Below, piece after piece: positions 41,884-48,407 of a stretch of DNA of 48,407 nt. The translations under genes and the position numbers were made by a program. The notes below the pieces were generated by a model. It saw only the letters and a list, made by a program, of their open reading frames with translations. It was not told the DNA's origin and did no database searches. Source of the stretch: Candidatus Omnitrophica bacterium UBA6233 (lineage in GTDB: Bacteria; Omnitrophota; Gorgyraeia; Gygaellales; Profunditerraquicolaceae); NCBI GenBank assembly GCA_002440965.1, contig DJWJ01000024.1:1-48407 (forward strand), written 5' to 3'. Within the stretch, counting starts at the first letter, position 1, and each line of letters starts with the position of its first letter.

Positions 41884-42975
41884 CTAAGATTGCGGCCTGT
41901 TGTAAAAAGGCCTTTTGACAACCGTCACCGGAATTTCTACTCCGGAATCCTTAACCGCAAGTTTTGCTCCGATTTCATAATCACCGGAAACATACCCCAT
42001 ACCTATACCTACCGAAAGGCTCGGGGAAAAAGAACCGCTGGTTACAATGCCGATACGCTCGCCTTGCTGAAATATAGCAAAACCGTGGCGCGGCGCGCGG
42101 CGGGAATCTGCCTTAAAACAAACTAAATGTTCTTTAGGCCCGTTCTTTCTCTCTTCTAATAAAGCGTCTTTACCGATAAAATCTTTGGAAAAATCAACGA
42201 ATTTATCAAGGCCGGCGGCAAGGGGAGTATGGTTTACGTCGATATCTTGCCCGTAGAGAGGATACGCCATTTCAAGGCGCAAAGTGTCGCGGCTGCCTAA
42301 ACCGGCAGGCTTAACCCTTTTATCCTTAAGCAAAAGTTCCCATAGGCCTTTTACCGCGCCGGAGGAAATATATATTTCGTATCCCAACTCTCCGGTGTAA
42401 CCGGTGCGGCTGATTAAACAGCGTTCCCCGCCAAAAGCAAATTCGGCAAAAGTATAATAGCTTAATTTAGCGATATCACCGCCAAAAATATCCTTGAGCA
42501 CATCCAATGATTTGGGTCCCTGCACGTCAAGCTTGCCTAATTGGTCGGAAACATTATCAAAACTGTATTCTTTCGAAAGATGTTTTCTTAAATGCGCCTC
42601 ATCTTTGGAAATGGTTGCGGCATTCACCACCAGCATCCAAGAATATTCCTTAAGCCTATATACGATAAGGTCATCGATTATCCCGCCGGACTCATTGAGT
42701 ATAAAACCATAGCGGCATGACCCTACGGGCATTGAAACTATTTTTTGGGTAACAATACGATCGAGCCCGCTCAAAGAAATATCTGTATCAAGCCTAAACT
42801 CGCCCATATGACAGATATCAAATACGCAAACTTCCTTGCGGGTATACGAATGTTCGGTTAAGATGCCTGCATACTGAATCGGCATAAGCCAGCCCCCAAA
42901 AGGGGCTATTTTGGCATTAAGGGAAAGGTGTGCTTCGTAAAGGGGCGTTTTGCTTAAAGCAGTGGCTGCATTCAT
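41884..42975 (-). CDS. gcvT: Glycine cleavage system T protein (aminomethyltransferase)
   Basis: 363 aa. Moves the aminomethyl carbon to tetrahydrofolate, releasing ammonia. Motifs: FDICHMGEFRL, DVQGPKS, ISRTGYTGELGYEIY, GLGSRDTLRLEMAYPLYGQD. The folate product can feed purN and thyX. The L protein is not in the window. Confidence 0.97.
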   Translation of the reverse strand: MNAATALSKTPLYEAHLSLNAKIAPFGGWLMPIQYAGILTEHSYTRKEVCVFDICHMGEFRLDTDISLSGLDRIVTQKIVSMPVGSCRYGFILNESGGIIDDLIVYRLKEYSWMLVVNAATISKDEAHLRKHLSKEYSFDNVSDQLGKLDVQGPKSLDVLKDIFGGDIAKLSYYTFAEFAFGGERCLISRTGYTGELGYEIYISSGAVKGLWELLLKDKRVKPAGLGSRDTLRLEMAYPLYGQDIDVNHTPLAAGLDKFVDFSKDFIGKDALLEERKNGPKEHLVCFKADSRRAPRHGFAIFQQGERIGIVTSGSFSPSLSVGIGMGYVSGDYEIGAKLAVKDSGVEIPVTVVKRPFYNRPQS

Positions 42976-42986
42976 TAGTTCTCAAC

Positions 42987-43328
42987 TTATTCTGCCTCAA
43001 TTGACTCAATGATAAACTCTTCGGAATTCTCCAACTCAAAATCATCCGTACCGCATGCCGGGCAAGCTCCTACGGGAGAGGCGATTTCCACGCTGGTTTT
43101 GCATTTCCTGCATTTTATTCTTGCCTTATCTTTCTTGATATTCAATTTTACGCCTTGAAAACCATCCTTTTCTCCCAGTAACGCAAACGCCGAACGCAGG
43201 CTTTCCGGCGTAACATGGGTAAAGGGGCCTAAAACGATATTAACGGCAACGGACTTATAATTATCTATTTTACCAATTTTTTCTTTTAATGAAACAATTA
43301 TTTTACTCGCAAACCAAATATCATGCAT
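42987..43328 (-). CDS. hypA: Hydrogenase/urease nickel insertion protein HypA
   Basis: 113 aa. N-terminal MHD (His2 is the nickel ligand in HypA), and a zinc site of two Cys pairs, CRKC and CPAC. Delivers nickel to [NiFe] hydrogenase or urease. No such enzyme and no hypB are here, and [FeFe] hydrogenases do not need HypA; the nickel transport genes close upstream support nickel use elsewhere in the genome. Confidence 0.9.
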   Translation of the reverse strand: MHDIWFASKIIVSLKEKIGKIDNYKSVAVNIVLGPFTHVTPESLRSAFALLGEKDGFQGVKLNIKKDKARIKCRKCKTSVEIASPVGACPACGTDDFELENSEEFIIESIEAE

Positions 43329-43358
43329 AGAGCCTCCTTGTGTCCATACTAAAGATAT

Positions 43359-44321
43359 TTATAAAAATGCCTTTCCCCCCAGATACAGGCTATAATCCTT
43401 GATCGCTTCTTTCAAAGACATAAAACTATGCTTGCATCCGAAGGCTTTGATTTTGTCCATTTTGGCTTGGGTAAAATATTGATACTTGGCTTTTAGCTCT
43501 TGCGGCATTTCGATGTATTCAATCTTGGGAGGCATTCCCAAAGCTAAAAATATAGCTTGCGCCAAATCGTTCCAGCTATGCGCCTGCCCCATCCCGAGAT
43601 TAAAAATCCCCGACTTATCCGGTTTCGTAAAGAAATAATACATTACCTCGAGCGCATCCTTAACGTAGATAAAATCCCTTTTTTGTTCTCCATCCTTATA
43701 ATCGGGGTGATACGACCTGAAAAGACGTAGCGGCCTGCCGGATTTAACATCATCAAAACACTTACAGACAACACTCATCATCTCAGCCTTATGGTATTCA
43801 TTGGGGCCAAAGACATTGAAAAATTTAAAACCGACGGATTTATTTAAAAAACCATGCTTAAACATCCACAGATCAAACATATGCTTTGTATATCCATAGA
43901 TATTAAGCGGTTTAAGGCTATCCAGCTTGTTTTCGGCATCGTCATAACCATTGCTGCCGTCGCCATAGGTAGCCGCCGAAGACGCATAAAGAAACCTTGC
44001 GCTATGGGCATCGGCCCACTGCGCAAGACGTTTGGAATACTCGTAATTATTCTTTAGGAAATACGCGGCGTCGCTTAAGACGGTTGAACTACAGGCGCCT
44101 AAATGAACGATTGTCTTAATGCGGGGAAGCTTCCCGGATTCCAGGATATCCAGAAAGTCCTCTTTCTGGATATAATCACGGAATTTCTTGCCAACAAGAT
44201 TTTTCCACTTGCAACTGTCAGTAAGATTATCGACAACAATTATATCGTCGATGCCTTCCTGATTAAGCTTCCATAGAAAGCAGCTGCCGATAAATCCGGC
44301 GCCGCCGGTCAAAATAATCAC
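43359..44321 (-). CDS. hldD: ADP-glyceromanno-heptose 6-epimerase
   Basis: Extended SDR epimerase, 320 aa: NAD(P)-binding TGGAGFIGS, catalytic YGYTK (YxxxK), and HldD-like FKFFNVFGPNEYHKAEMMSV. Makes ADP-L-glycero-beta-D-manno-heptose for the LPS inner core, so a Gram-negative outer membrane is implied. Its position inside the nickel gene set seems incidental. Confidence 0.9.
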   Translation of the reverse strand: MIILTGGAGFIGSCFLWKLNQEGIDDIIVVDNLTDSCKWKNLVGKKFRDYIQKEDFLDILESGKLPRIKTIVHLGACSSTVLSDAAYFLKNNYEYSKRLAQWADAHSARFLYASSAATYGDGSNGYDDAENKLDSLKPLNIYGYTKHMFDLWMFKHGFLNKSVGFKFFNVFGPNEYHKAEMMSVVCKCFDDVKSGRPLRLFRSYHPDYKDGEQKRDFIYVKDALEVMYYFFTKPDKSGIFNLGMGQAHSWNDLAQAIFLALGMPPKIEYIEMPQELKAKYQYFTQAKMDKIKAFGCKHSFMSLKEAIKDYSLYLGGKAFL

Positions 44322-44328
44322 CGTTAAA

Positions 44329-44661
44329 TCATTCTTTCTTGATTAAGAGCCTGCCGACTAACGCAACTATACAAACAGTGACAAGAATACCAACTATAGC
44401 CGAAACTATATACGCAAAACTCAAACTGCCTAGCCCTTTTTCTTCCCAGCCCTTAAAGGCATAGTCAGGAATAGGCGCGCTCCATAGGCTTGAAAGTTTT
44501 TCTAGTCCTTGCGGGATATACCCAACCAATTCTTTAATCCCGTCTGTTCCCCATTCACCCCAGGCATCCCCGGCTTTAAAACGCTCGGGAAGCAATAAAC
44601 CTAAAGGGGAAATCAATACCAAGATCCCCATCCCAACCCATAATTTATTGATAAGTTTCAT
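44329..44661 (-). CDS. PDGLE-domain protein (NikN/CbiN-like component of a Ni/Co transporter)
   Basis: 110 aa with two membrane segments (about 8-24 and 80-105). The N-terminal LISPLGLLLPE matches the PDGLE domain that accompanies CbiM/NikM in energy-coupling-factor transporters. Its start overlaps the nikM stop by one base. Confidence 0.82.
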   Translation of the reverse strand: MKLINKLWVGMGILVLISPLGLLLPERFKAGDAWGEWGTDGIKELVGYIPQGLEKLSSLWSAPIPDYAFKGWEEKGLGSLSFAYIVSAIVGILVTVCIVALVGRLLIKKE

Positions 44662-45344
44662 TAGGCCACCTCCCTTTCTTCTATAAGCTCGGGGGATTGT
44701 TTCTGTAAATACTTAACCACCAACGCTGTAACGATAGCTTCTACCCAGCCAAATATCAACAAATGCTCGCCCGCCATTGCCGGCACAGCAATATTCAGCC
44801 CGTAAGGACAATAAAGGGCCTGTCCAGTGGCGGTGTGATGCAATAACGGCTGTAGCCCAAACTCAACTCCTGCTAATAAGGCGGCTACGTTAATACCGAT
44901 ATATCCGGCAACACCGGCAGCAAACACTCTCCGGTTAGAATCCACGGACGCATTATAGCTGATAGCTTTATATATGTAGTAGCCCACAAACGGAAGCACA
45001 AAAGCCATATTGAAACAATTTGCTCCTATAGCGGTAATTCCTCCGTCGCCAAACAATAGAGCCTGCACAACTAAAGCTACCGTTATGGCAATGCACGCAG
45101 CCCAAGGCCCTAAGAGTATGGCCACTAAAACTCCTCCTACCGCATGCCCTGTCGAACCTCCGGGGATAGGAACGTTAAACATCATAATCACAAAACTGAA
45201 TGCCGCTCCTATCGCAAGAATCGGGACCTGTTTTGCTTTCAAAGTCTTTTGAACAATCTTGGAAGCGATTGTCCAAATCGGCAGCATAACCGCGTAAAAA
45301 ATTCCACAGGTTGCCGGCCCCAAATAACCATCTGGTATATGCAT
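44661..45344 (-). CDS. nikM: Nickel/cobalt ECF transporter substrate-binding component (CbiM/NikM)
   Basis: 227 aa from ATG 45344, chosen because the mature start MHIPDGYLGP is essential: the N-terminal amine and His2 bind the metal. GGAGGAG precedes it. About six to seven membrane segments, with GGSTGHAVGGVLVAILLGPWAA and FGDGGITAIGANCFNMAF typical. NikR control and hypA nearby favour nickel over cobalt. The CbiQ and CbiO partners are not in the window. Confidence 0.9.
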   Translation of the reverse strand: MHIPDGYLGPATCGIFYAVMLPIWTIASKIVQKTLKAKQVPILAIGAAFSFVIMMFNVPIPGGSTGHAVGGVLVAILLGPWAACIAITVALVVQALLFGDGGITAIGANCFNMAFVLPFVGYYIYKAISYNASVDSNRRVFAAGVAGYIGINVAALLAGVEFGLQPLLHHTATGQALYCPYGLNIAVPAMAGEHLLIFGWVEAIVTALVVKYLQKQSPELIEEREVA

Positions 45345-45414
45345 CTTCTCCTCCTTCACAGCAGTGAACCCCGGCCATTCCATTATGGCCGGATGTTAAT
45401 AAATTATAACCTTA

Positions 45415-46797
45415 CTAAAAATCCACCTGCGCCCTCATCCCGCCTACAAATATGGGATCCGTATCGCCTGCCACATCCTTGCCGAATGGATTCCAAATAT
45501 ACTGGAAGTCGGGGCTGATAGACAAATGATCGTTGACATGTATCTTGTAATAAGTTTCCAGATGGCCTTCGGTTTTGGCCGATAAGCCCTTGGCTTTCTT
45601 GTAATCATCCGAAGGCATTACCTGGCCTACGGCAAAGGCAAAGACATCCTTCTCTCTGCCCCAAGGCTTACCCTCGACCTGGAAACCAGCGCTCCAGGAC
45701 TGCTCCAGAGAATAAGTATAGTCACCAGCCGCAGTCTTAATGTCAGGATTGTAGACTTTCGGATTCTGCCAGCCGTAACGGACAAATAATGTAACAATGT
45801 CGTTTGCTTTTTGGTCAAAGCTTAAGCCAAAACCGTAAGCTAATCCTTTATCATGTTCAGCATCAGAATATTGCGACCATTTCTCGTGGTTGGCGTTATT
45901 GGCCCAACCGTAGAAACGGTAACTACCGGGAAGGTTTAAAAAGTTGGCCTTAAAAGTAACCTGGCCGATGTTAAACAGATTATCCCCGATCTTTTCCCAG
46001 CCGCTTTTGGCGTTAAACATACCATAGCCTAATTCCAACCACTCTGCCGGAAGATAAGCCAGGCGTATGCCGGCGTTGTTATCCGGGAATTCAACAGTAG
46101 GCGAGTTACGGAATATCCTGCCTAAGAACTGAGTAGTTTCATCATTGGCGACTTCGTTTTGATCAAAATAGGCGGTAGGATCAAGCTTGCCAAAAGTAAG
46201 AGCTACTTTGTCTTTAAACAAGCTCTGCTCATACCAAAGTTCGGTTACCTCAACCCTGGATTCGCTGTCACCGGCATCGCGGTTGACATTACTATATAAG
46301 GTAAGGTTATCTTCAAGGCCCGCGCCCTGGCCAGCCTCTAAGTGCAGGAATGCCCTGCCATCAACCTCTTTAAATTCCTTAGCTAGGGTTATATCGGCTG
46401 AATATGAACCGTCAGTGCGGTCTTTCTTGAGCGTTTGGCCGTCGCCATCGTAATTAACGTTATTAGTCCCCTGAACAATGAAGGTTGCGCCTGCTCCAAG
46501 TTCAATGCCTTCCATGAGCTTCATGGGTTCACCGGGCACACGCTTAAGTTTTTCTTCAAACTGGGAGAACTTGGATTCGTAGCTGGAAATCGTTTGTTGC
46601 TGGGACTGCACTTTTGAATCCTGCGCAGCGATATACTTGTCTTGGTCTGAAACTTTCTTTTCCAAAGCCGCAATGCGCTCTTTAAGCTGATTTATCTCAT
46701 CCCGGATAGATATTTCATCGGCGAACGACGCCGCAGCGCAGAATAAAACAAAAGTTAACAAAAATAATGTTACCCTCCTTGAAGCTGCCATAAACAT
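45415..46797 (-). CDS. Outer-membrane porin with N-terminal coiled coil; candidate nickel porin
   Basis: 460 aa. Signal peptide (about 5-26, ending SFADE), a coiled coil (about 30-85, heptad pattern INQLKERIAALEKKV), then a beta-barrel pattern of alternating residues ending in Phe (RAQVDF), typical of outer-membrane proteins. It looks like a carbohydrate-selective porin (OprB-like) or a related phosphate/metal porin. It lies between nikR and nikM and has a NikR-like site just upstream, so nickel uptake is the likely role, by inference. Confidence 0.78.
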   Translation of the reverse strand: MFMAASRRVTLFLLTFVLFCAAASFADEISIRDEINQLKERIAALEKKVSDQDKYIAAQDSKVQSQQQTISSYESKFSQFEEKLKRVPGEPMKLMEGIELGAGATFIVQGTNNVNYDGDGQTLKKDRTDGSYSADITLAKEFKEVDGRAFLHLEAGQGAGLEDNLTLYSNVNRDAGDSESRVEVTELWYEQSLFKDKVALTFGKLDPTAYFDQNEVANDETTQFLGRIFRNSPTVEFPDNNAGIRLAYLPAEWLELGYGMFNAKSGWEKIGDNLFNIGQVTFKANFLNLPGSYRFYGWANNANHEKWSQYSDAEHDKGLAYGFGLSFDQKANDIVTLFVRYGWQNPKVYNPDIKTAAGDYTYSLEQSWSAGFQVEGKPWGREKDVFAFAVGQVMPSDDYKKAKGLSAKTEGHLETYYKIHVNDHLSISPDFQYIWNPFGKDVAGDTDPIFVGGMRAQVDF

Positions 46798-46836
46798 ATC
46801 CTCCTCTCAAAGTTTTATACTACGTTTTTACGTTTC

Positions 46837-46864
46837 GTGTTACGATTGCACAAAAAAATAATAC
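46837..46864. promoter_or_regulatory. NikR-like operator before the porin gene
   Basis: GTGTTAC, 14 bases, ATAATAC: one perfect and one 5-of-7 half of the GTGTTAC-N13/14-GTAACAC type. It lies between the nikR stop and the porin start. Confidence 0.55.
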
Positions 46865-46865
46865 C

Positions 46866-47279
46866 TTAAATATCTCTGCCTGTGCTTGACATGCTCAAAG
46901 TAGCATGTTTTACCCACTTTACCGCCTTAAGCGTATCGGCAAGCTCCTGAGCCGCTTTCGGCCTTCCCTTGACTGCGATTATCTCCAGACAGTTATGGTG
47001 GTCCAAATGAATGTGCTGGGTAGAAATAATAATACCTCCGAAACCATGCTGTATATCCGTTAATTTATTGACAAGTTCCCGCTTGTGGTGATTGTAAATC
47101 ATCGTAATAGTGCCGGCTATCTCCTTATCCTCCTGCCATTGTTTCTTTACCAAATCCTCCCGGATAAGATCCCGGATAGCCTCCGAACGATTGGTATATT
47201 TTTTTTCTTTAAGAAAAGTGTCGAAACGAAACAGAAGATCTTTTTCTAAAGATACTCCAAACCTAACTAATTGAGGCAC
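46866..47279 (-). CDS. nikR: Nickel-responsive regulator NikR
   Basis: 137 aa. N-terminal ribbon-helix-helix (RFGVSLEKDLLFRFD, YTNRSEAIRDLIRE) and C-terminal ACT-like nickel domain with the square-planar ligand set His78, His89, His91 and Cys97 (STQHIHLDHHNC). A repressor of nickel uptake when nickel is bound. It heads a gene set with a porin and nikM. Confidence 0.95.
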   Translation of the reverse strand: MPQLVRFGVSLEKDLLFRFDTFLKEKKYTNRSEAIRDLIREDLVKKQWQEDKEIAGTITMIYNHHKRELVNKLTDIQHGFGGIIISTQHIHLDHHNCLEIIAVKGRPKAAQELADTLKAVKWVKHATLSMSSTGRDI

Positions 47280-47297
47280 TTTCGCTCCTATTAAAAT

Positions 47298-47324
47298 GTA
47301 TTACGATTTCTAAAATAATAGCAC
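47298..47324. promoter_or_regulatory. NikR-like operator before nikR
   Basis: GTATTAC, 13 bases, ATAGCAC: 6 of 7 and 5 of 7 matches to GTGTTAC-N13/14-GTAACAC. It covers the -10 box of the nikR promoter, so bound NikR would block it. Confidence 0.6.
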
Positions 47325-47342
47325 ATGTATGTATCCTGTCAA
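47315..47342 (-). promoter_or_regulatory. Promoter for nikR
   Basis: TTGACA (about 47337-47342) and TATTAT (47315-47320) on the minus strand, 16 bases apart, about 35 bases before nikR. Confidence 0.7.
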
Positions 47343-47365
47343 GGAAATTATCGGTTTTCTTTTAT

Positions 47366-48286
47366 CTACTCCGTGGCGAGGTAATTGTAGGCGAGAAGCG
47401 CGACATCGGATATAAACTTTTTGGCATTGACAGAGAATTTATCTTCGTGTTTAACTAAAACACAAATCAGGAAATTACCGTTATCGGTAAAAACAATCCC
47501 TGCATCGTGGCATATATACTTTTCCAATCCGGTCTTATGCGCCACAAATGTTCCCGGGGGAAGTTTCCTGGGGATGCGGTCGTTTATCTTCTGTTCGCCC
47601 AATATACGCAGGCATTCTGAAGAAACGCCTCTGCTAATGAATTCCCCGTAATATAACTTTTCTAAAATGAAGGCTATATCGCCGGCCGTCGTATAGTTTT
47701 CCCTTCCTTCTTTTCTTTCCGAAAAATCCATCATCTTACGAACGATATTTGTGTTCCTTAGGCCAATTTTCTTGAAATAGAAGTTCAGGGTATCAAACCC
47801 CAAATAATCTATAAGCACATTTGCCGCGGCATTATCGCTTTGCGTAATCATAGGATCGAACAATTCTTCTACCGTAAAAACCGAGCCGATCGGCTCTGCC
47901 CCCAGAACCCTTGACCCGGAAACTATATCGGAACTCCTGATACGTATGGAATGTTTTAGGATAGAATTTTTATCCTGCCCGGCATAAAAACAAGAAAGCA
48001 TAATAGGAACCTTAATCAGGCTTGCGGAAGGAATCAGGATATCCTTGTTAAAAGCAATCTCCCAGCCCTTATCCAAATCTTTAACCACTAATCCGATTGT
48101 CCCTTTAAAACGATTTACCTTATTCGTCAGGGTTCTTTCCAAATGCAGCCAACTCTCTTTTCTCTTTTTCAGCAGGATTAGTTCTTTTTTGTAGGCTTGG
48201 TATTTTACGATTATTTTCTGGGAAAAAAATACGGTTAGCGAGAACGCGGCAAACAAAACTACGGAACAAATTATTTTTTTCTTCAT
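47366..48286 (-). CDS. Membrane-anchored class A beta-lactamase-like serine hydrolase
   Basis: 306 aa. One N-terminal membrane segment or uncleaved signal (about 5-25), a short coiled coil, then a penicillin-binding/beta-lactamase fold: SLIK (S89, K92), SDN (150-152) and KTG (251-253). The omega-loop region (SERKEGRENYTT) has a Glu but no clear ExxLN motif, so true beta-lactamase activity is uncertain; a peptidoglycan-directed or unknown hydrolase is equally possible. Confidence 0.82.
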   Translation of the reverse strand: MKKKIICSVVLFAAFSLTVFFSQKIIVKYQAYKKELILLKKRKESWLHLERTLTNKVNRFKGTIGLVVKDLDKGWEIAFNKDILIPSASLIKVPIMLSCFYAGQDKNSILKHSIRIRSSDIVSGSRVLGAEPIGSVFTVEELFDPMITQSDNAAANVLIDYLGFDTLNFYFKKIGLRNTNIVRKMMDFSERKEGRENYTTAGDIAFILEKLYYGEFISRGVSSECLRILGEQKINDRIPRKLPPGTFVAHKTGLEKYICHDAGIVFTDNGNFLICVLVKHEDKFSVNAKKFISDVALLAYNYLATE

Positions 48287-48317
48287 CCTTTACGACTTCC
48301 TCTGTAAATTTTTTCAT

Positions 48318-48346
48318 ATTATCCTACTCCCCTAGCCTAAAATCAA
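48318..48346 (-). promoter_or_regulatory. Promoter for the beta-lactamase-like gene
   Basis: TTGATT (48341-48346) and GATAAT (48318-48323), 17 bases apart on the minus strand, about 30 bases before the start codon. Confidence 0.55.
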
Positions 48347-48407
48347 CCGTTTTTTAAAGAAAAAATGGGAATGATACCATAGATCCTTACCCCCTCCCCT
48401 GTGAGGG

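Noticed and set aside
48380..48407. CCCCTCCCCTGTGAGGG at the window end looks like the beginning of a palindromic repeat
   Set aside because: It is cut by the window edge; the second arm cannot be seen.

Overview
The window is a dense bacterial chromosome segment of about 48.4 kb, with genes mostly on the minus strand, two tRNA genes and no rRNA or CRISPR. The content suggests an anaerobic, hydrogen-metabolising bacterium with an outer membrane: two kinds of [FeFe] hydrogenase with all three maturases, a Rex redox sensor, flavin-dependent ThyX, an ADP-heptose epimerase and an outer-membrane porin. Gene style, small palindromic repeats inside genes and overall composition resemble Candidatus Omnitrophota, but that assignment is inference from memory, not shown by a marker gene.

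Layout. 1-0.75 kb: an Mrr-like restriction endonuclease whose reading frame has no ordinary start codon, then about 390 bases of hairpin-rich sequence. 1.1-10.3 kb: a purine operon on the minus strand, purB-purL-LOG-purQ-purF-purM-SPFH, with a clear promoter before purB. PurL carries two PurS-like domains at its N terminus, and PurQ has been lengthened in frame by palindromic repeats. 10.3-12.9 kb: a GH94-type glycoside phosphorylase. 13.1-13.4 kb: an initiator tRNA-Met gene split by a group I intron of about 272 nt, with promoter and terminator. 13.5-15.1 kb: ftsB-like gene and eno. 15.2-17.7 kb: an FtsH-type protease with a very short periplasmic loop, overlapping a lipoprotein gene (plus strand). 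17.7-20.3 kb: purN, a periplasmic FMN-binding protein, an MFS transporter and tRNA-Thr(CGU). 20.3-20.85 kb: a cold-shock gene with a structured leader and a strong terminator.

20.85-29.45 kb: a complete operon for an electron-bifurcating [FeFe] hydrogenase, rex-hydB-hydA-hydC-hydG-hydE-hydF, with a consensus promoter flanked by two Rex-like operators and ended by a terminator. Rex should tie hydrogen production to the NADH/NAD+ ratio. 29.5-33 kb: a ferredoxin-nitroreductase fusion, a secreted amidohydrolase and thyX. 33.1-37.1 kb: a zinc/manganese ABC transporter (znuABC) behind a second, group B-like [FeFe] hydrogenase. 37.1-43 kb: lipoate genes (lipA, lipM/lplA-like) and the glycine cleavage system (gcvPB, gcvPA, gcvH, gcvT). 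The lipoate enzymes can supply the cofactor for GcvH; the L protein (lipoamide dehydrogenase) is not here.

43-47.4 kb: a nickel module, nikR-porin-nikM-PDGLE protein-(hldD)-hypA. Matches to the GTGTTAC-N13/14-GTAACAC type of NikR site lie before nikR and before the porin, which makes the porin a candidate outer-membrane nickel channel. No CbiQ/CbiO partners are present in the window. HypA implies a nickel enzyme elsewhere in the genome, since both hydrogenases here are of the iron-only type. 47.4-48.4 kb: a membrane-anchored class A beta-lactamase-like serine hydrolase with its promoter.

The strongest points for follow-up are the group I intron in the initiator tRNA, the repeat insertions inside purQ, the NikR-porin link, and the altered H-cluster L1 motif of the bifurcating hydrogenase.
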